NCBI GenBank assembly: GCA_017483575.1
Contig: JAFUWF010000019.1
Coordinates: 186,001-250,000 of the forward strand
Origin: Bacteroidales bacterium
GTDB lineage: Bacteria > Bacteroidota > Bacteroidia > Bacteroidales > P3
Length of the DNA stretch: 64,000 nt
Direction of reading: 5' to 3'
Shown here: in pieces, positions 40,655 to 50,344 of the stretch
How positions within the stretch are numbered: position 1 is the stretch's first letter
How the letters are laid out: each line of letters starts with the position of its first letter
Notes under the pieces: generated by a model
What the model was told of the DNA's origin: nothing
Seen by the model: only the letters and a program-made list of their open reading frames with translations
The model's database searches: none
Made by a program: the position numbers and the translations under genes

Positions 40655-40924
40655 ATGAAAAAGGAAAAGAAAATTTACGAGTCTCCACAGCTCACCGTCG
40701 TGGAGTTTCGAACCGAAAGAGGCTTCGCTAGCTCGGATGAGGGCAACTTGGTGTCGAATGCTCATCAGGCCATCAACGCCTTTGTCGACACCGAGATGGC
40801 CATTCGTATGGCCAACCAAGATGCCAACGGCAATGTCATTGCATCCGAGATGGCTGGTAACGAGGACTACTCTAATGCCGGTAGCAGCAGCGGCTGGCAG
40901 TACTCCAACGGTGGTTGGTTTTAA
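40655..40924 (+). CDS. Small protein of unknown function
   Basis: An 89-residue protein starting MKKEKKIYESPQLTVVEFRT, a beginning common to short Bacteroidota proteins of the form K-Y-x-x-P-x-x-x-V-V-E. The rest is acidic and ends in a Gly/Ser/Trp-rich tail (SSSGWQYSNGGWF). No classical signal peptide is visible. It is the first gene after a strong promoter and lies 36 bases before a lipoprotein gene. I do not know its role; it might be a surface or exported peptide. Confidence 0.7.
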   Translation: MKKEKKIYESPQLTVVEFRTERGFASSDEGNLVSNAHQAINAFVDTEMAIRMANQDANGNVIASEMAGNEDYSNAGSSSGWQYSNGGWF

Positions 40925-40960
40925 TCCTATGGTTTAATCTGGAAAAGAAAGGAATAGAAC

Positions 40961-42628
40961 ATGAAGAAAAATATTCGTTTTGCATTGCTGCTCGGCCTCT
41001 GCGGCCTGTTCTTCACGGCTTGCGACCCCGATGACGAGCAGCAGGTTTTCTCGACTAATCGATTTAAAGTGGAGACCCCGCAGTTCACAGATGCCGATGG
41101 CTCCAAGGTCTACCTCAATTATACCGATGCTGCCTCCAAACTCATATACGAGGAAGGTGATGAGGTCTATATCAACGGCCATGTCTTCTCCCTGAGCAAA
41201 GAGGGTAGCACCTGGTATGCCAAAAGCGCCGACGGCAACCCCGTTGTCGGCAAGCGCTTCCTTGTAGCCTATGCCGATGGCGCTGTTAGCTCTTTCGACT
41301 CCGCTGCTGGAACCTATCACTACAATCTTAACACTAACCTCACCAATGCCTCTCACAATAAGATTGTCCTTGGTGGCACCACTGAGAACGGTACTGTTCT
41401 CACCCTTAAACCTGCCTGCGCCATCCTCCGCCTCAATACCCAGGGTGCTGGCGGCAGCTACAGCTATGTCAAAGTCGGCTTCGACGCCAACGCAATTCCC
41501 AAGCAGGGTACCCTCAATGTCAGCGACCGTACCCTCAGTACCGGAGGTAACAGCAACTACCTTGCCGGTGTCACCGCTGGCGGAGCCGGCGGGTTCCTGA
41601 ACATGCGCTACAGCGACCCCTCCTCTACCGGCGAGGACGACTACTGGTATGTGGCTATCCCCATCGAGGGGTCCAACGTCACTACCACCCTCTATTTAGA
41701 ATGGAATAATGGCTCCACCACCACTCAGTATAAGACTCAGTCTCCTGTGACATTACAAAAAGGTTATGTCTATACCGTCGGTACCTCCCGTACCTCTGCA
41801 TTCAATGTGAACGGTATTGGCAACAAACGTTTCAAAGTGAGCTCCTCTCAGTATGTCCGTTTCTCTGCTGGCAATCTACGCTGCATTAGGGTTGAAGACC
41901 CCGAAACTTATGCGAGAAGCAACAAGTGGTCCTTCGCAGAACATCAGTACGATATGCTTCAAGGTACCAACAGTAGTATTGGAGACGCTAATGTTTCTAC
42001 TCCTATTGACCTTTTCGGCTGGGGAACCAGTGGCGACAACACTGGCAGAACCACAGGCATTAAGTATCAACCCTACGAGACAATGGGTACATTTGGTTTT
42101 ACTGATGGTGCTGTTGATATCGCAGGTACAAATGCAGATTGGGGTGTGGCCAACGTGAGCAATATTTATTTCGGAAGCAGGATTTCCACGGTTAGTTGGC
42201 GTACTTTGACCAGTGACGAGTGGAACTATCTTCTTTCTCGTTCTGGCCTTTGCGGATATGCTACCCTTAATGGAGTATACCAAGGTTTAATTCTCCTTCC
42301 CGATGAAGGTTGGACATTGCCCGATGGCCTGACTTGGAATTCCACGATGACTTCTTATTCTAACAATTCCTATACTTTTGAACAATGGGACAAAATGGAG
42401 ATGGCTGGAGCTATATTCCTGCCTGCCGCTGGTTCTCGTACGAACACCATGGTGACTGGCGATAATGTTAGCGGTTTTTATTGGAGTTCTTCCAGTTTGG
42501 GTTCAAACACCGCTCCTCAAAAGAACCAAGCCTATTCTATGACTTTCACCGGTTCCACTGCTCCCAATGCTGCAAATGCACAAGTAAGAAACAAGGGTTT
42601 TGCAGTTCGTTTAGTGATGAATAACTAA
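40961..42628 (+). CDS. Surface lipoprotein with FISUMP-like C-terminal domain
   Basis: A 555-residue lipoprotein with signal MKKNIRFALLLGLCGLFFTAC (lipobox FFTAC). The first half is beta-rich and resembles fimbrillin-like adhesin folds (TLKPACAILRLNTQG). The second half has VRFSAGNLRC, NKWSFAEHQYDM, WRTLTSDEWNYLLSR, MAGAIFLPAAGSR, FYWSSS and GFAVRLV. This order is that of FISUMP-like domains in Bacteroidota surface proteins. The last third is AT-richer than the first. A strong terminator follows, and then a T9SS cargo gene. Confidence 0.8.
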   Translation: MKKNIRFALLLGLCGLFFTACDPDDEQQVFSTNRFKVETPQFTDADGSKVYLNYTDAASKLIYEEGDEVYINGHVFSLSKEGSTWYAKSADGNPVVGKRFLVAYADGAVSSFDSAAGTYHYNLNTNLTNASHNKIVLGGTTENGTVLTLKPACAILRLNTQGAGGSYSYVKVGFDANAIPKQGTLNVSDRTLSTGGNSNYLAGVTAGGAGGFLNMRYSDPSSTGEDDYWYVAIPIEGSNVTTTLYLEWNNGSTTTQYKTQSPVTLQKGYVYTVGTSRTSAFNVNGIGNKRFKVSSSQYVRFSAGNLRCIRVEDPETYARSNKWSFAEHQYDMLQGTNSSIGDANVSTPIDLFGWGTSGDNTGRTTGIKYQPYETMGTFGFTDGAVDIAGTNADWGVANVSNIYFGSRISTVSWRTLTSDEWNYLLSRSGLCGYATLNGVYQGLILLPDEGWTLPDGLTWNSTMTSYSNNSYTFEQWDKMEMAGAIFLPAAGSRTNTMVTGDNVSGFYWSSSSLGSNTAPQKNQAYSMTFTGSTAPNAANAQVRNKGFAVRLVMNN

Positions 42629-42638
42629 TATTAGTTTT

Positions 42639-42677
42639 GTGCGAATTCTCTATTATGGGAGAATTCGCACTTTTTTT
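42639..42677 (+). terminator. Intrinsic terminator after the FISUMP-like lipoprotein gene
   Basis: A perfect 12-base stem GTGCGAATTCTC / GAGAATTCGCAC with an 8-base loop and seven T residues. It ends 11 bases before the next start, so the next gene depends on readthrough or on a promoter inside this region. Confidence 0.93.
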
Positions 42678-42688
42678 AAAGGTAAGTT

Positions 42689-45600
42689 ATGAAAAAAAGT
42701 GTATTTTCAAGGTTGCTTTTGTTTGCAACGTTTTTGATGTCATTTGCTGTTGCGAATGCTCAAACTGTGAATGTCTATGTTGAAAGTGATCCCGCTGATG
42801 CAGGTATGGTATCTGGCGGTGGCGATTACGAAGCGGGTTCCTCCGTTACTCTTACGGCAACGCCTAGTGGTTCCTATATCTTCCTTTTCTGGGAAGATGC
42901 TTATTATGGTGATACCTACGAAACGCCATCAATTAATATAACTGTTTCCGAAGACAGTTACTTTATTGCTCATTTTGGAATCCGCTATAATGTCAATGTT
43001 ACGATGGTTCCCGAAGGTGTTGACACCATCTGTTCCGTTACTGGGGGTGGTTATGTCAATGCCGGGTCAGCTCCCACCTTGAATGCAGTTGTCCCCACTG
43101 GCGCACCATACGCTTTCGTCCGTTGGGAACGCGGTGGTGTTGAAGTCAGTACCATTAGTAGCTATCTTCTTGGTATAGTCAATAGTGATATTGATATTAC
43201 CGCCGTCTTCCGCTACATCCCTCAGGATCGCACCATCTCCGTTGCCTCAAGCAACAATGCTCGTGGTTCGGTCTCTATGACTTATGGTGGCAATACTGGC
43301 ACCTCCTTCACCATGATGGAAAGAGAGTCGCTGACCCTTACCGCCACTCCGGCCAACAACGATGTCTCCTTCGTCAAGTGGGTGAAGAACGGCGTGGATG
43401 TCTCCACCGAGAACCCCTACACCTTCAACCTCCCCGACGGTAGCGGCAACGACACTTACACGGCCATCTTCGTCAGCTCTGACGACCAGTTCACCATGAC
43501 GGCCCTCCGCGACCCCGAGGCCGGCGGTAACGTCACTCCTGCCAACCCCACGACCTACAATGGCAACGCCAACTGCCAGTTCCTCGCCACCCCCAATGCC
43601 GAGTGGAATTTCCTCGGTTGGTACGACGAGAACGGCAACCAGCTCACCTCCTCAACCGAATACTCCATCACCCGCGTCATCCAGAACCGCACCCTCACCG
43701 CCCGCTTCTCTCACCAGCCCTTCCGCATCGCCTATACGGTCAATCCCGCTGAGGGCGGCAGCGTCAGCGTGAGTGGTGCCAACGGCAGCGGCACCTACGA
43801 TGCCGGCACCAGCCCCGTGCTGACCGCCTCCGCCAATGCCAACTTCCGCTTCACTCGCTGGAGCGGCGACATCTCGGGTACCAACCCCTCCTATACCATC
43901 AGCAACATCTCCAGCCACTACGACAACATCGTGGCCAACTTCGTCCGCACCTACACCGTCACCGCTTCTGCCAACAACGGCGGCTCCGTCAGTTTCACCT
44001 CTTCCACCGAGGCCCACGGCGGCCGTTATGACGCCGGCAGCCGCATCACCGCCACGGCCACTGTTCCCAGCGGCTATGTCTTCGACTATTGGACCATCGA
44101 CGGCACCGACGACCTTACGGCTACCTCCACCACCTACACCGTCGCCAGCCTCGACCACGACATGACCCTCGTGGCCAACTACAAGCCTGTCTTCCGCCTC
44201 CGCCTCTACACCTCGCCCTCCGGTGTTGGCACCCTCACCGGTGCCGGCAGCGAATACCCCCAGGGCACCGAGGTCACCGTCCGTGTCTCCGGCTTCGACC
44301 GTACGCGCTACGAGTTCGTCAACTGGACCAACAGCGCCTCCGAGGTGGTCTCCACCAGCGAGGAGTTCCCCTATACCATCAATGCCAATGCCGACCTCAC
44401 CGCCAACTTCAACACCCTGACCCGCTCCTATGCCGTCACCGTGCAGATTGAAGGCGACGGCCAGGTGCTCAGCAGCGGCAGCGTCTTCACCGGCGGCACC
44501 TTTACTGAGGGCACCACCCTCAACCTGACCACCCGTCCCGGCGAGGGCTACCAGTTCTCCAAGTGGGTTATCAACGGCACCGAGTCCACGGTAGCCTCGC
44601 AAAGCGTCACCGTCAACGCAGCCACCACCATCAAGGCTGTCTTCAACGCCACGTCCTACCACATCGTCACCGTCGCCACCGACCCCGAGAACGACCCCAT
44701 CATCCAGATCCTCGGCCTCAATGCCGACGGCCGCTACAACGATGGCGAGCGTCTCACCATCACGGCCTTCGCCAGCAACAATCCCGCCTACAACTTCGTC
44801 GGCTGGTTTGTCAACGAGCATTTCTCCACCCGCAACACCACGCTGAACATCGCCTCCGTCACCTCCAACCTCAACCTGCGTGCCGTCTACGAAATCACCC
44901 AGAATGCCGGTGCCGAGGACTACCTGGTGTACAGCGACAACACCAAGACCACCGTCATCGGTATCCGCGAAGGCTATCGTGACCTCGTCACCTCCGTGAC
45001 CATCCCCACCAGCGTCACCGCCATCGGCGCCCAGGCCTTCGCCAACTGCACCAACCTCTCTGCCATCGAGATCCCCTCCTCGGTCCAGACCATCGGCAAC
45101 TATGCCTTCTCCGGCTGCTCCGCCCTCCAGGAGGTCACCATCCCCTCCAGCGTCGCCTCCCTCGGCACCCATGTCTTCGACAACTGCTCCGCCCTGCGTA
45201 GCGCCACGCTGCCCACCGGCCTCACCTCCATCCCCGAGGGTCTCTTCTTCAACTGCTCCGCCCTGGCGTCGATGACCATCCCCGCCACCGTCGAGACCAT
45301 CGGCAACTCCGCCTTCTCCGGCTGCTCCAGCATCTATACGATTGATGTCCCCGGCTCTGTCGTCAATGTCGGTTCGCAGGCCTTCGCCGGCATGCGCGGC
45401 CTCCGCTTCGTCACCCTCAACGGCGGCACCCAGAGCTTCGGCACCAACGCCTTCGAGAGCACCAACAACATTGTCTCCACCAACTTCAACGGCACCCTTG
45501 AGCAGTGGCTCGCCATCTCCTTCGCCGATGCCAACGCCCAGCCCGTGTCGCGTTCGCGCAACCTCGCCATCAACGGCCAGATGCTCACCGACCTCGTCAT

Positions 45601-47470
45601 CCCCGACGGCACCACCGAGATCAAGCCCTACGCTTTCTTCTACGACACGCTGATCGCCACCATCACCATCCCCGCCACCGTCACCTCCATCGGCGGCAGC
45701 GCCTTTGCCCATCTCAACAGCCTTGAGCGCATCGTCCTGGCCAACCTCTCTGCCACCGTCGACGAGAACGCCTTCCAGGCTGTCGACAAGGAGCATGTCA
45801 CCGTGGCCGTGCCCTGCAGCCTCTACACCGCAGGCATGACCTGGGCCGGATTCTCCAACATCGTTGTCGACGGCATGCCCACCCTGACGCTCAACCAGCG
45901 CCCCGGCGGTATGGCCAACATCAACGTCGTTCCTTCCTGCTCCGACGTGGCCTACACCTACACCATCTCCGCTGTCCCCGGCTCCAACTATGAGTTCCTC
46001 TCCTGGAGCGACGGCAATACCGACAACCCCCGCATCATCACCCTTACCGACAACGACATGGTCCTCGCCCCCGTGTGGCAGCGTACCAACAACATCTCGC
46101 CCGCCATTGCCTCCTTCTATGGCTTCGAGGGTTCCGAGGAACCTGCCAACTGGTACAGCCTCAACAACGGCGCCAACCAGTGGTTCGTCGGCGGTGCCAC
46201 CGCCAGCAGCCAGCTCGTCGGCGGCTCGAAGAGCCTCTACGTCTCCAACAACCAGGGTGCCGCCAACAACTACGACCCCTCCTCCAGCCCCTACGTCTTC
46301 ACCGAGGTCTACCTCCTGCAGGGTGTCTACGAAGTGCGCTTCGACTATAAGGTGGGTGGCGAAAGCGGCGACTACCTCTCCTCGGCCCTCATCCCCGACC
46401 ACGGCAACTATGCCACGCTCGCCCTCGACAACACCGGCGCCATCGTCCTGGCCGACGGCCTCTACGGCGACGACGAGACCTCGCTCCTCTGGCAGCAGAA
46501 CAACCGTCTCGTCAGCGTGAGCACCCCCGGCTGGTACCAGCTGGCCTTCTTCTGGAATGCTGACGACGACAGCGAGGTCAACAACCCCGGCGCCGCCATC
46601 GACAACATCTTCCTCACCTATCAGACGCCCTCCAGCCTTCAGGACCGCGTGGTCACCGTCACCGTCCGCTCCAACGACAACACCATGGGTATTGCCACCA
46701 CCGGTAGCGGCAGCGAGACCTCGCACATCTACCGCTACGGCGACGAGATCACCATCCATGCCGCCGTCAACAACGACGCCCTCTACCGCTTCGTGCGCTG
46801 GAGCGACGACAACACCGATGCCGACCGCACCATCAACTTCGTCGACATCGCCGGTACTTCGCCTGTCTTCGAGGCCATCTTCGAGGCCATCCCCGACGAG
46901 TTCACTATCAACGTGACCCTCGATCAGAACGCCGTCGACGGCTCCACCCAGTTCGGTGTCAAGAACGGCAACAGCATCGAGCGCACCGCTACCGTCCCCT
47001 TCGGCTCCACCGCCAGCATCGTGCTCAACCAGCCGCAGGCCGGCTGGGCCTTCATCGGCTGGTGGGACGGCACCCGGATGGTCTCCACCACCAACCCCTA
47101 CAGCTACACCTGCCCCTCTAGCGCCAGCGGCCAGAGCAGCATCACCCTCGTGGCCATCATGAAGCCCTGGAGCGACTGCTCCGGCGACGACGAGGTGAAC
47201 GACTTCGCTCCCCAGCCCTTCAACTTCGACCACTTCAACCCCGAGCTCGACCCCGTCGTTGTCACCAATGTGGAGGTCTCCGTTGAAAACGGTCAGGTCG
47301 TGGTGCGCGAGAGCGCCGGCCTCGAGGTGAACCTCTTCGATGTCAACGGTCGCCTCCTGGCCACCCAGAGCGATGCCACCCAGCCCGTACGTTTCGACGT
47401 CCCTGCCAGCGGCTCCTACATGGTCCGCGTCGGCAACATCGTCACCCGCAAGGTGGTTGTCATCAGATAA
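42689..47470 (+). CDS. Giant T9SS-secreted adhesin-like protein with InlB-type repeats and BspA-like LRRs
   Basis: A 1593-residue exported protein. The signal peptide is MKKSVFSRLLLFATFLMSFAVANAQ. From about 25 to 735 there are roughly nine beta-grasp repeats of the InlB/Bacteroides kind (AGSSVTLTATPSGSYIFLFW, DAGTSPVLTASANANFRFTRW). A BspA-like LRR_5 block follows at about 770-1050 (IGNYAFSGCSALQEVTIPSS and relatives). At about 1150-1310 there is a jelly-roll-like region (GFEGSEEPANWYSLNNGANQ). More InlB-type repeats come next. The end is a T9SS type A sorting domain (VNLFDVNGRLLATQSD ... SGSYMVRVGN ... RKVVVIR). It is probably displayed on the cell surface or released. The first 600 bases are AT-richer than the rest. 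Confidence 0.9.
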   Translation: MKKSVFSRLLLFATFLMSFAVANAQTVNVYVESDPADAGMVSGGGDYEAGSSVTLTATPSGSYIFLFWEDAYYGDTYETPSINITVSEDSYFIAHFGIRYNVNVTMVPEGVDTICSVTGGGYVNAGSAPTLNAVVPTGAPYAFVRWERGGVEVSTISSYLLGIVNSDIDITAVFRYIPQDRTISVASSNNARGSVSMTYGGNTGTSFTMMERESLTLTATPANNDVSFVKWVKNGVDVSTENPYTFNLPDGSGNDTYTAIFVSSDDQFTMTALRDPEAGGNVTPANPTTYNGNANCQFLATPNAEWNFLGWYDENGNQLTSSTEYSITRVIQNRTLTARFSHQPFRIAYTVNPAEGGSVSVSGANGSGTYDAGTSPVLTASANANFRFTRWSGDISGTNPSYTISNISSHYDNIVANFVRTYTVTASANNGGSVSFTSSTEAHGGRYDAGSRITATATVPSGYVFDYWTIDGTDDLTATSTTYTVASLDHDMTLVANYKPVFRLRLYTSPSGVGTLTGAGSEYPQGTEVTVRVSGFDRTRYEFVNWTNSASEVVSTSEEFPYTINANADLTANFNTLTRSYAVTVQIEGDGQVLSSGSVFTGGTFTEGTTLNLTTRPGEGYQFSKWVINGTESTVASQSVTVNAATTIKAVFNATSYHIVTVATDPENDPIIQILGLNADGRYNDGERLTITAFASNNPAYNFVGWFVNEHFSTRNTTLNIASVTSNLNLRAVYEITQNAGAEDYLVYSDNTKTTVIGIREGYRDLVTSVTIPTSVTAIGAQAFANCTNLSAIEIPSSVQTIGNYAFSGCSALQEVTIPSSVASLGTHVFDNCSALRSATLPTGLTSIPEGLFFNCSALASMTIPATVETIGNSAFSGCSSIYTIDVPGSVVNVGSQAFAGMRGLRFVTLNGGTQSFGTNAFESTNNIVSTNFNGTLEQWLAISFADANAQPVSRSRNLAINGQMLTDLVIPDGTTEIKPYAFFYDTLIATITIPATVTSIGGSAFAHLNSLERIVLANLSATVDENAFQAVDKEHVTVAVPCSLYTAGMTWAGFSNIVVDGMPTLTLNQRPGGMANINVVPSCSDVAYTYTISAVPGSNYEFLSWSDGNTDNPRIITLTDNDMVLAPVWQRTNNISPAIASFYGFEGSEEPANWYSLNNGANQWFVGGATASSQLVGGSKSLYVSNNQGAANNYDPSSSPYVFTEVYLLQGVYEVRFDYKVGGESGDYLSSALIPDHGNYATLALDNTGAIVLADGLYGDDETSLLWQQNNRLVSVSTPGWYQLAFFWNADDDSEVNNPGAAIDNIFLTYQTPSSLQDRVVTVTVRSNDNTMGIATTGSGSETSHIYRYGDEITIHAAVNNDALYRFVRWSDDNTDADRTINFVDIAGTSPVFEAIFEAIPDEFTINVTLDQNAVDGSTQFGVKNGNSIERTATVPFGSTASIVLNQPQAGWAFIGWWDGTRMVSTTNPYSYTCPSSASGQSSITLVAIMKPWSDCSGDDEVNDFAPQPFNFDHFNPELDPVVVTNVEVSVENGQVVVRESAGLEVNLFDVNGRLLATQSDATQPVRFDVPASGSYMVRVGNIVTRKVVVIR

Positions 47471-47495
47471 AAAAAATTGAATGTTTCATAAATGG

Positions 47496-47532
47496 AAACC
47501 GGCGCTGTCGCGAGACACCGCCGGTTTTGTTT
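47496..47532. terminator. Terminator between convergent genes at 47.5 kb
   Basis: Outer stem AAACCGGCG / CGCCGGTTT and inner stem TGTC / GACA around a GCGA loop, followed by TTGTTTT. Confidence 0.85.
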
Positions 47533-47560
47533 TGGCCGGACCTGCGGCCTCCTGCATGCG

Positions 47561-48217
47561 TCAGCCGATGTTGCCGCTGCCGATGTAGGTGCTGTCGCTG
47601 GTCTGGTTGGCACGCTGGTTGGTCTTGGCGCCGAGGGCGAAGCCCCACAGGTGCACCTTCAGGCCGTTCCAGTCCGCCGGGACCCTGACCTCCAGGGTGC
47701 CCGCGCTGCGCTTCACCGGAGCCGACAGCACGCCGCACTCGGCGTCGGGGCAGTAGGCGAAGAGGTAGACATCGTCGTCGGCGCTGGCGTAGCGGCACTC
47801 CGTGTTGCCCTTGAAGGTAACCGACACCTGCTGCGGGGTGTCGAAGTTGGCGGCTCCGAAGCCCACCTGGGGCAGGGGACCGTAGGCCACGACGAGACTG
47901 GTGAAGTCCACGTTCAGCGAGTCGAAGTCCGTCGCCGTCACAGCGCCGGCGTTCATCGAGGTGAAGACATTGCTCTCCGTCATGTGGCGCGACACGGCCA
48001 CGTTGTGCATGCCGACGACGGTGGCGTCCAGGAAGCCGGAGGACAGCTGCGCCAGGGCTTTGAAACGCATACGCTGCAGGATCTGCTGCTCGGTCATCGC
48101 ATCGCGATGATGACGGTTGTAGGCTCGCATCACAGGGACGCCTTTCCAGAACGATCCGACAACGGTGCCGACCTTGCCCATGAAACCATCGAGAATACCA
48201 CAATTAACTTTTGCCAT
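47561..48217 (-). CDS. DUF6266 family protein
   Basis: A 218-residue protein starting MAKVNCGILDGFMGKVGTVV then GSFWKGVPVMRAYNRHH. This start, with G-I-L-x-G-x-x-G-K-V-G-x-V-V-G, is the hallmark of DUF6266, a Bacteroidota family of unknown function. The rest is beta-rich (LVVAYGPLPQVGFG, DDDVYLFAYCPDAECGVLS) and ends SDSTYIGSGNIG. No signal peptide. The family is often annotated near mobile or surface genes, but nothing here fixes its role. Confidence 0.85.
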   Translation of the reverse strand: MAKVNCGILDGFMGKVGTVVGSFWKGVPVMRAYNRHHRDAMTEQQILQRMRFKALAQLSSGFLDATVVGMHNVAVSRHMTESNVFTSMNAGAVTATDFDSLNVDFTSLVVAYGPLPQVGFGAANFDTPQQVSVTFKGNTECRYASADDDVYLFAYCPDAECGVLSAPVKRSAGTLEVRVPADWNGLKVHLWGFALGAKTNQRANQTSDSTYIGSGNIG

Positions 48218-48753
48218 AGTTGTAAATGTTTTAAAAGGTTAATAAAAAAAATTTTGTTTGTTTTTTGTTTTTGCCTCCCCGGATGGCCGTCCGGACGGAA
48301 GCGCTTTGTCGGTCGCGACGACAAGTGACAATATAAGGCGATTTCGTGTTACCACCCAAAATGTAAACTTTTTTTCCCGGGAAAGTAACCAAAAAGTACC
48401 TCTTTTACACAAGAGCTTGTTACCTTGCGGAGGGGCTTTTTTTGACACACTTTGCAGCCTTCCCTACACGCTTTGCTGCCTTCCCTACACACTTTGCAGC
48501 CTTCCCTACACACTCCTCAGTCAGGCGCCTGCGCCTGACAGCTCCCCTAACTTAGGGGAGCAGCCAAGATAGCGCCATCTTCCCAGCGATGATACCATCT
48601 CAGCTCCACCCCAAATGTGCCATCGTCACTCCTCCCATAAAGTGCTATCTCAGCTCCACCCCATAAAGTGCTATCTTCACTCCTCCCCTAAGTTAGGGGA
48701 GGTGGACGCCCGTAGGGCGGACGGAGGAGTGTGTATGAAGACAGAGGAGCGTG
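48218..48753. repeat. Repeat-filled intergenic region
   Basis: No gene seen. At 48447-48510 a 21-base unit (ACACTTTGCAGCCTTCCCTAC) occurs three times. Two-hairpin elements follow: one at about 48510-48562 (core 48542-48560, second hairpin TCAGGCGC-CT-GCGCCTGA) and one at about 48680-48734 (core 48683-48701, second hairpin CGCCC-GTA-GGGCG). Between them, pieces of the element flank (TCACTCCTCCC, AAAGTGCTATCT) repeat several times. Confidence 0.88.
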
Positions 48754-49200
48754 TCACCCCTGCGCAAGCACCGTACTATCCAACCTCCCGTTCTCCATGA
48801 TGACGTTGTCGCGGATCATGCGGTCGATGTCGGCCCGGTCGTAGTAGGTGCGGCCCTCCACCTTCGCTGCGTTCAGCAGCCCTTTCCTGGTCCATTTCCA
48901 CAACGTCTTCCGGCTGATACGCAGCAGGCGGCACACGTCCGGCACGTCCAGCCACTCCGTGGGCGGCACCCAGTCGGGGCGGTCCACGGCGAGGACCTCG
49001 CTGTCGCGCAGCGTCGGACTGCTGTGGCGCATCAGCTCCACGAGGTGTTCGTCGCTCATCTTGTTGCCGCGACGCACGCTGATGCTGTAGTTGTTGATGC
49101 GCCCGTCGGGCAGCCGGTAGAAGACATAGATGAGGGGGATCGGCGCCTCGCAGTCCAGCTCCAGCATCTCCATGATCCGTTTCAGTTCTTCGTTTGTCAT
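48754..49200 (-). CDS. Helix-turn-helix (excisionase/MerR-like) DNA-binding protein
   Basis: A 148-residue protein. I start it at 49200 (MTNEELKRIMEMLELDCEAP); the frame is open to 49272 but that upstream part is Lys/Arg-rich and unlike a natural N-terminus. The C-terminal half is a helix-turn-helix of the HTH_17 kind (WLDVPDVCRLLRISRKTLWK and WTRKGLLNAAKVEGRTYYDR). Such domains occur in excisionases and small regulators. No integrase is in the window. Its 3' end borders the palindromic repeat region. Confidence 0.82.
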   Translation of the reverse strand: MTNEELKRIMEMLELDCEAPIPLIYVFYRLPDGRINNYSISVRRGNKMSDEHLVELMRHSSPTLRDSEVLAVDRPDWVPPTEWLDVPDVCRLLRISRKTLWKWTRKGLLNAAKVEGRTYYDRADIDRMIRDNVIMENGRLDSTVLAQG

Positions 49201-49407
49201 TGTTTGCTCCTTTCTTTGTTTTTTGTTTAATCGGTTAATCTTTTTTTCTCTCCTGCAGGATTTCGGCCGCAAAAGTACACCTCTTCCTTGGGAACTTCCC
49301 CGGCGGAGAGGGGCGGTGTTGTTCCGGCGTATCGGATGGTGTTATAATGGTGTTATTCTGTTGATATTTTGTTGATATCTTTTATTGTGCGATACAATAT
49401 CTTTGTC

Positions 49408-49415
49408 TATTTTTG
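49408..49415 (+). promoter_or_regulatory. Predicted -7 box for the gene at 49452
   Basis: TATTTTTG followed by CA. It overlaps the most upstream possible start (TTG at 49413), which argues for the GTG at 49452 as the real start. Confidence 0.55.
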
Positions 49416-49451
49416 CAAAAAGATAAAAGCATATTCTTCTCCATAACAAAG

Positions 49452-50207
49452 GTGTATAAAACGTTGATAGAGAGCATTAAGCGGTATTGTGACGTCGACC
49501 TCGGCGCCCAGCCGTACCAGGACGGAAGCGCCCTGGCCGAGGCTTTCTATCGTGCCCTCGTGGCCCAAGGCAAGGACTACGCCGAGCAACGCCACCTCCT
49601 CATCCGGGCGGTGGACCACGTCAACGAGCTCGATTTCGGCAACGCCTGCCTGGATCGCGTGGCCCGCATCGACGACTTCCGCCAGCGCCGCGCCGCCGTG
49701 GTGGACCACGAGGTGGCAAAACGAAATTCCGGTGTGCCCAAGAACAAGGACTGGGCCACCGGCGAGGCCTACGCCACGCTGCGTTTTGCCCCGGCGCGCG
49801 AGGTCTGCGACGAGCTCTGCGATGCCGTGGAGGACATGGTGGCCCTCATGGTGAAGGAGAACTACCTCGAGGCCGCCGCCGACCTGCCGCGCGACCTGCG
49901 CCAGGGCCTGGGCTACTACCGCCCCGGCGAAGACCCCCTGCGGCGACGCCGCACGGCACGGTGGCTCAAGGGCCAGAACGTCCTCCACTGCTGGATCGCC
50001 GCCATGCTCGGCGGCCGCGACCCCCTCATCCGCGTGGCCCCCGGCGCTCCGGGCTGCTGGGTCACCGCCGCCAGCCTCTTCATCGACCGCCAGGGCAAGG
50101 CCTTCACCTACAGCCGCCTCGAGCACGGCACCCTCAAAAACCAAACCCTCAAGAACTGGCTCCACACCACCATCCCACAGGTACCAAATAGCACTGTTCT
50201 TATATAG
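49452..50207 (+). CDS. Protein of unknown function
   Basis: A 251-residue soluble protein if it starts at GTG 49452; TTG at 49413 would lie inside the promoter box. It is largely helical with many charged residues (DGSALAEAFYRALVAQGKDY, RHLLIRAVDHVNELDFGNAC). The later part has CWIAAMLGGRDPLIRVAPGA and SLFIDRQGKAFTYSRLEHGT. I recognise no family. Its last residues (NSTVLI) and its stop codon come from AT-rich inverted repeat copy 3. Confidence 0.65.
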   Translation: MYKTLIESIKRYCDVDLGAQPYQDGSALAEAFYRALVAQGKDYAEQRHLLIRAVDHVNELDFGNACLDRVARIDDFRQRRAAVVDHEVAKRNSGVPKNKDWATGEAYATLRFAPAREVCDELCDAVEDMVALMVKENYLEAAADLPRDLRQGLGYYRPGEDPLRRRRTARWLKGQNVLHCWIAAMLGGRDPLIRVAPGAPGCWVTAASLFIDRQGKAFTYSRLEHGTLKNQTLKNWLHTTIPQVPNSTVLI

Positions 50208-50315
50208 TATTCATATCGTTCTCATATACTTCTCATATACTTCTTATATACAGTATATGAATACTATATGAGAACTATATGAATACTATATGAATACTAT
50301 ATGTGAAGGGTCGAT
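50186..50315. repeat. Long AT-rich inverted repeat, copy 3
   Basis: Starts AAATAGCACTGTTCTTATAT like copy 2 and ends AAGGGTCGATTC. It consists of about 11-base modules (ATGAATACTAT, ATGAGAACTAT, CTCATATACTT) around a TATATACAGTATAT centre. The arms match less well than in copy 2. It supplies the stop codon of the upstream gene. Confidence 0.88.
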
Positions 50316-50344
50316 TCAAGTAGCTGTTATGTAGGCTTTTCGGC

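Noticed and set aside
43652..47233. Open frame of 1193 codons on the minus strand
   Set aside because: It lies opposite the T9SS cargo gene, whose signal peptide and domains are clear. The product is Gly/Val/Asp-rich without structure, a by-product of GC-rich codon use.
48447..48735. CRISPR array
   Set aside because: Repeats are tandem or palindromic without regular spacers, and no cas gene is present.
49413..49451. TTG start for the gene at 49.4 kb
   Set aside because: It lies inside a good -7 box, so it would not be transcribed.
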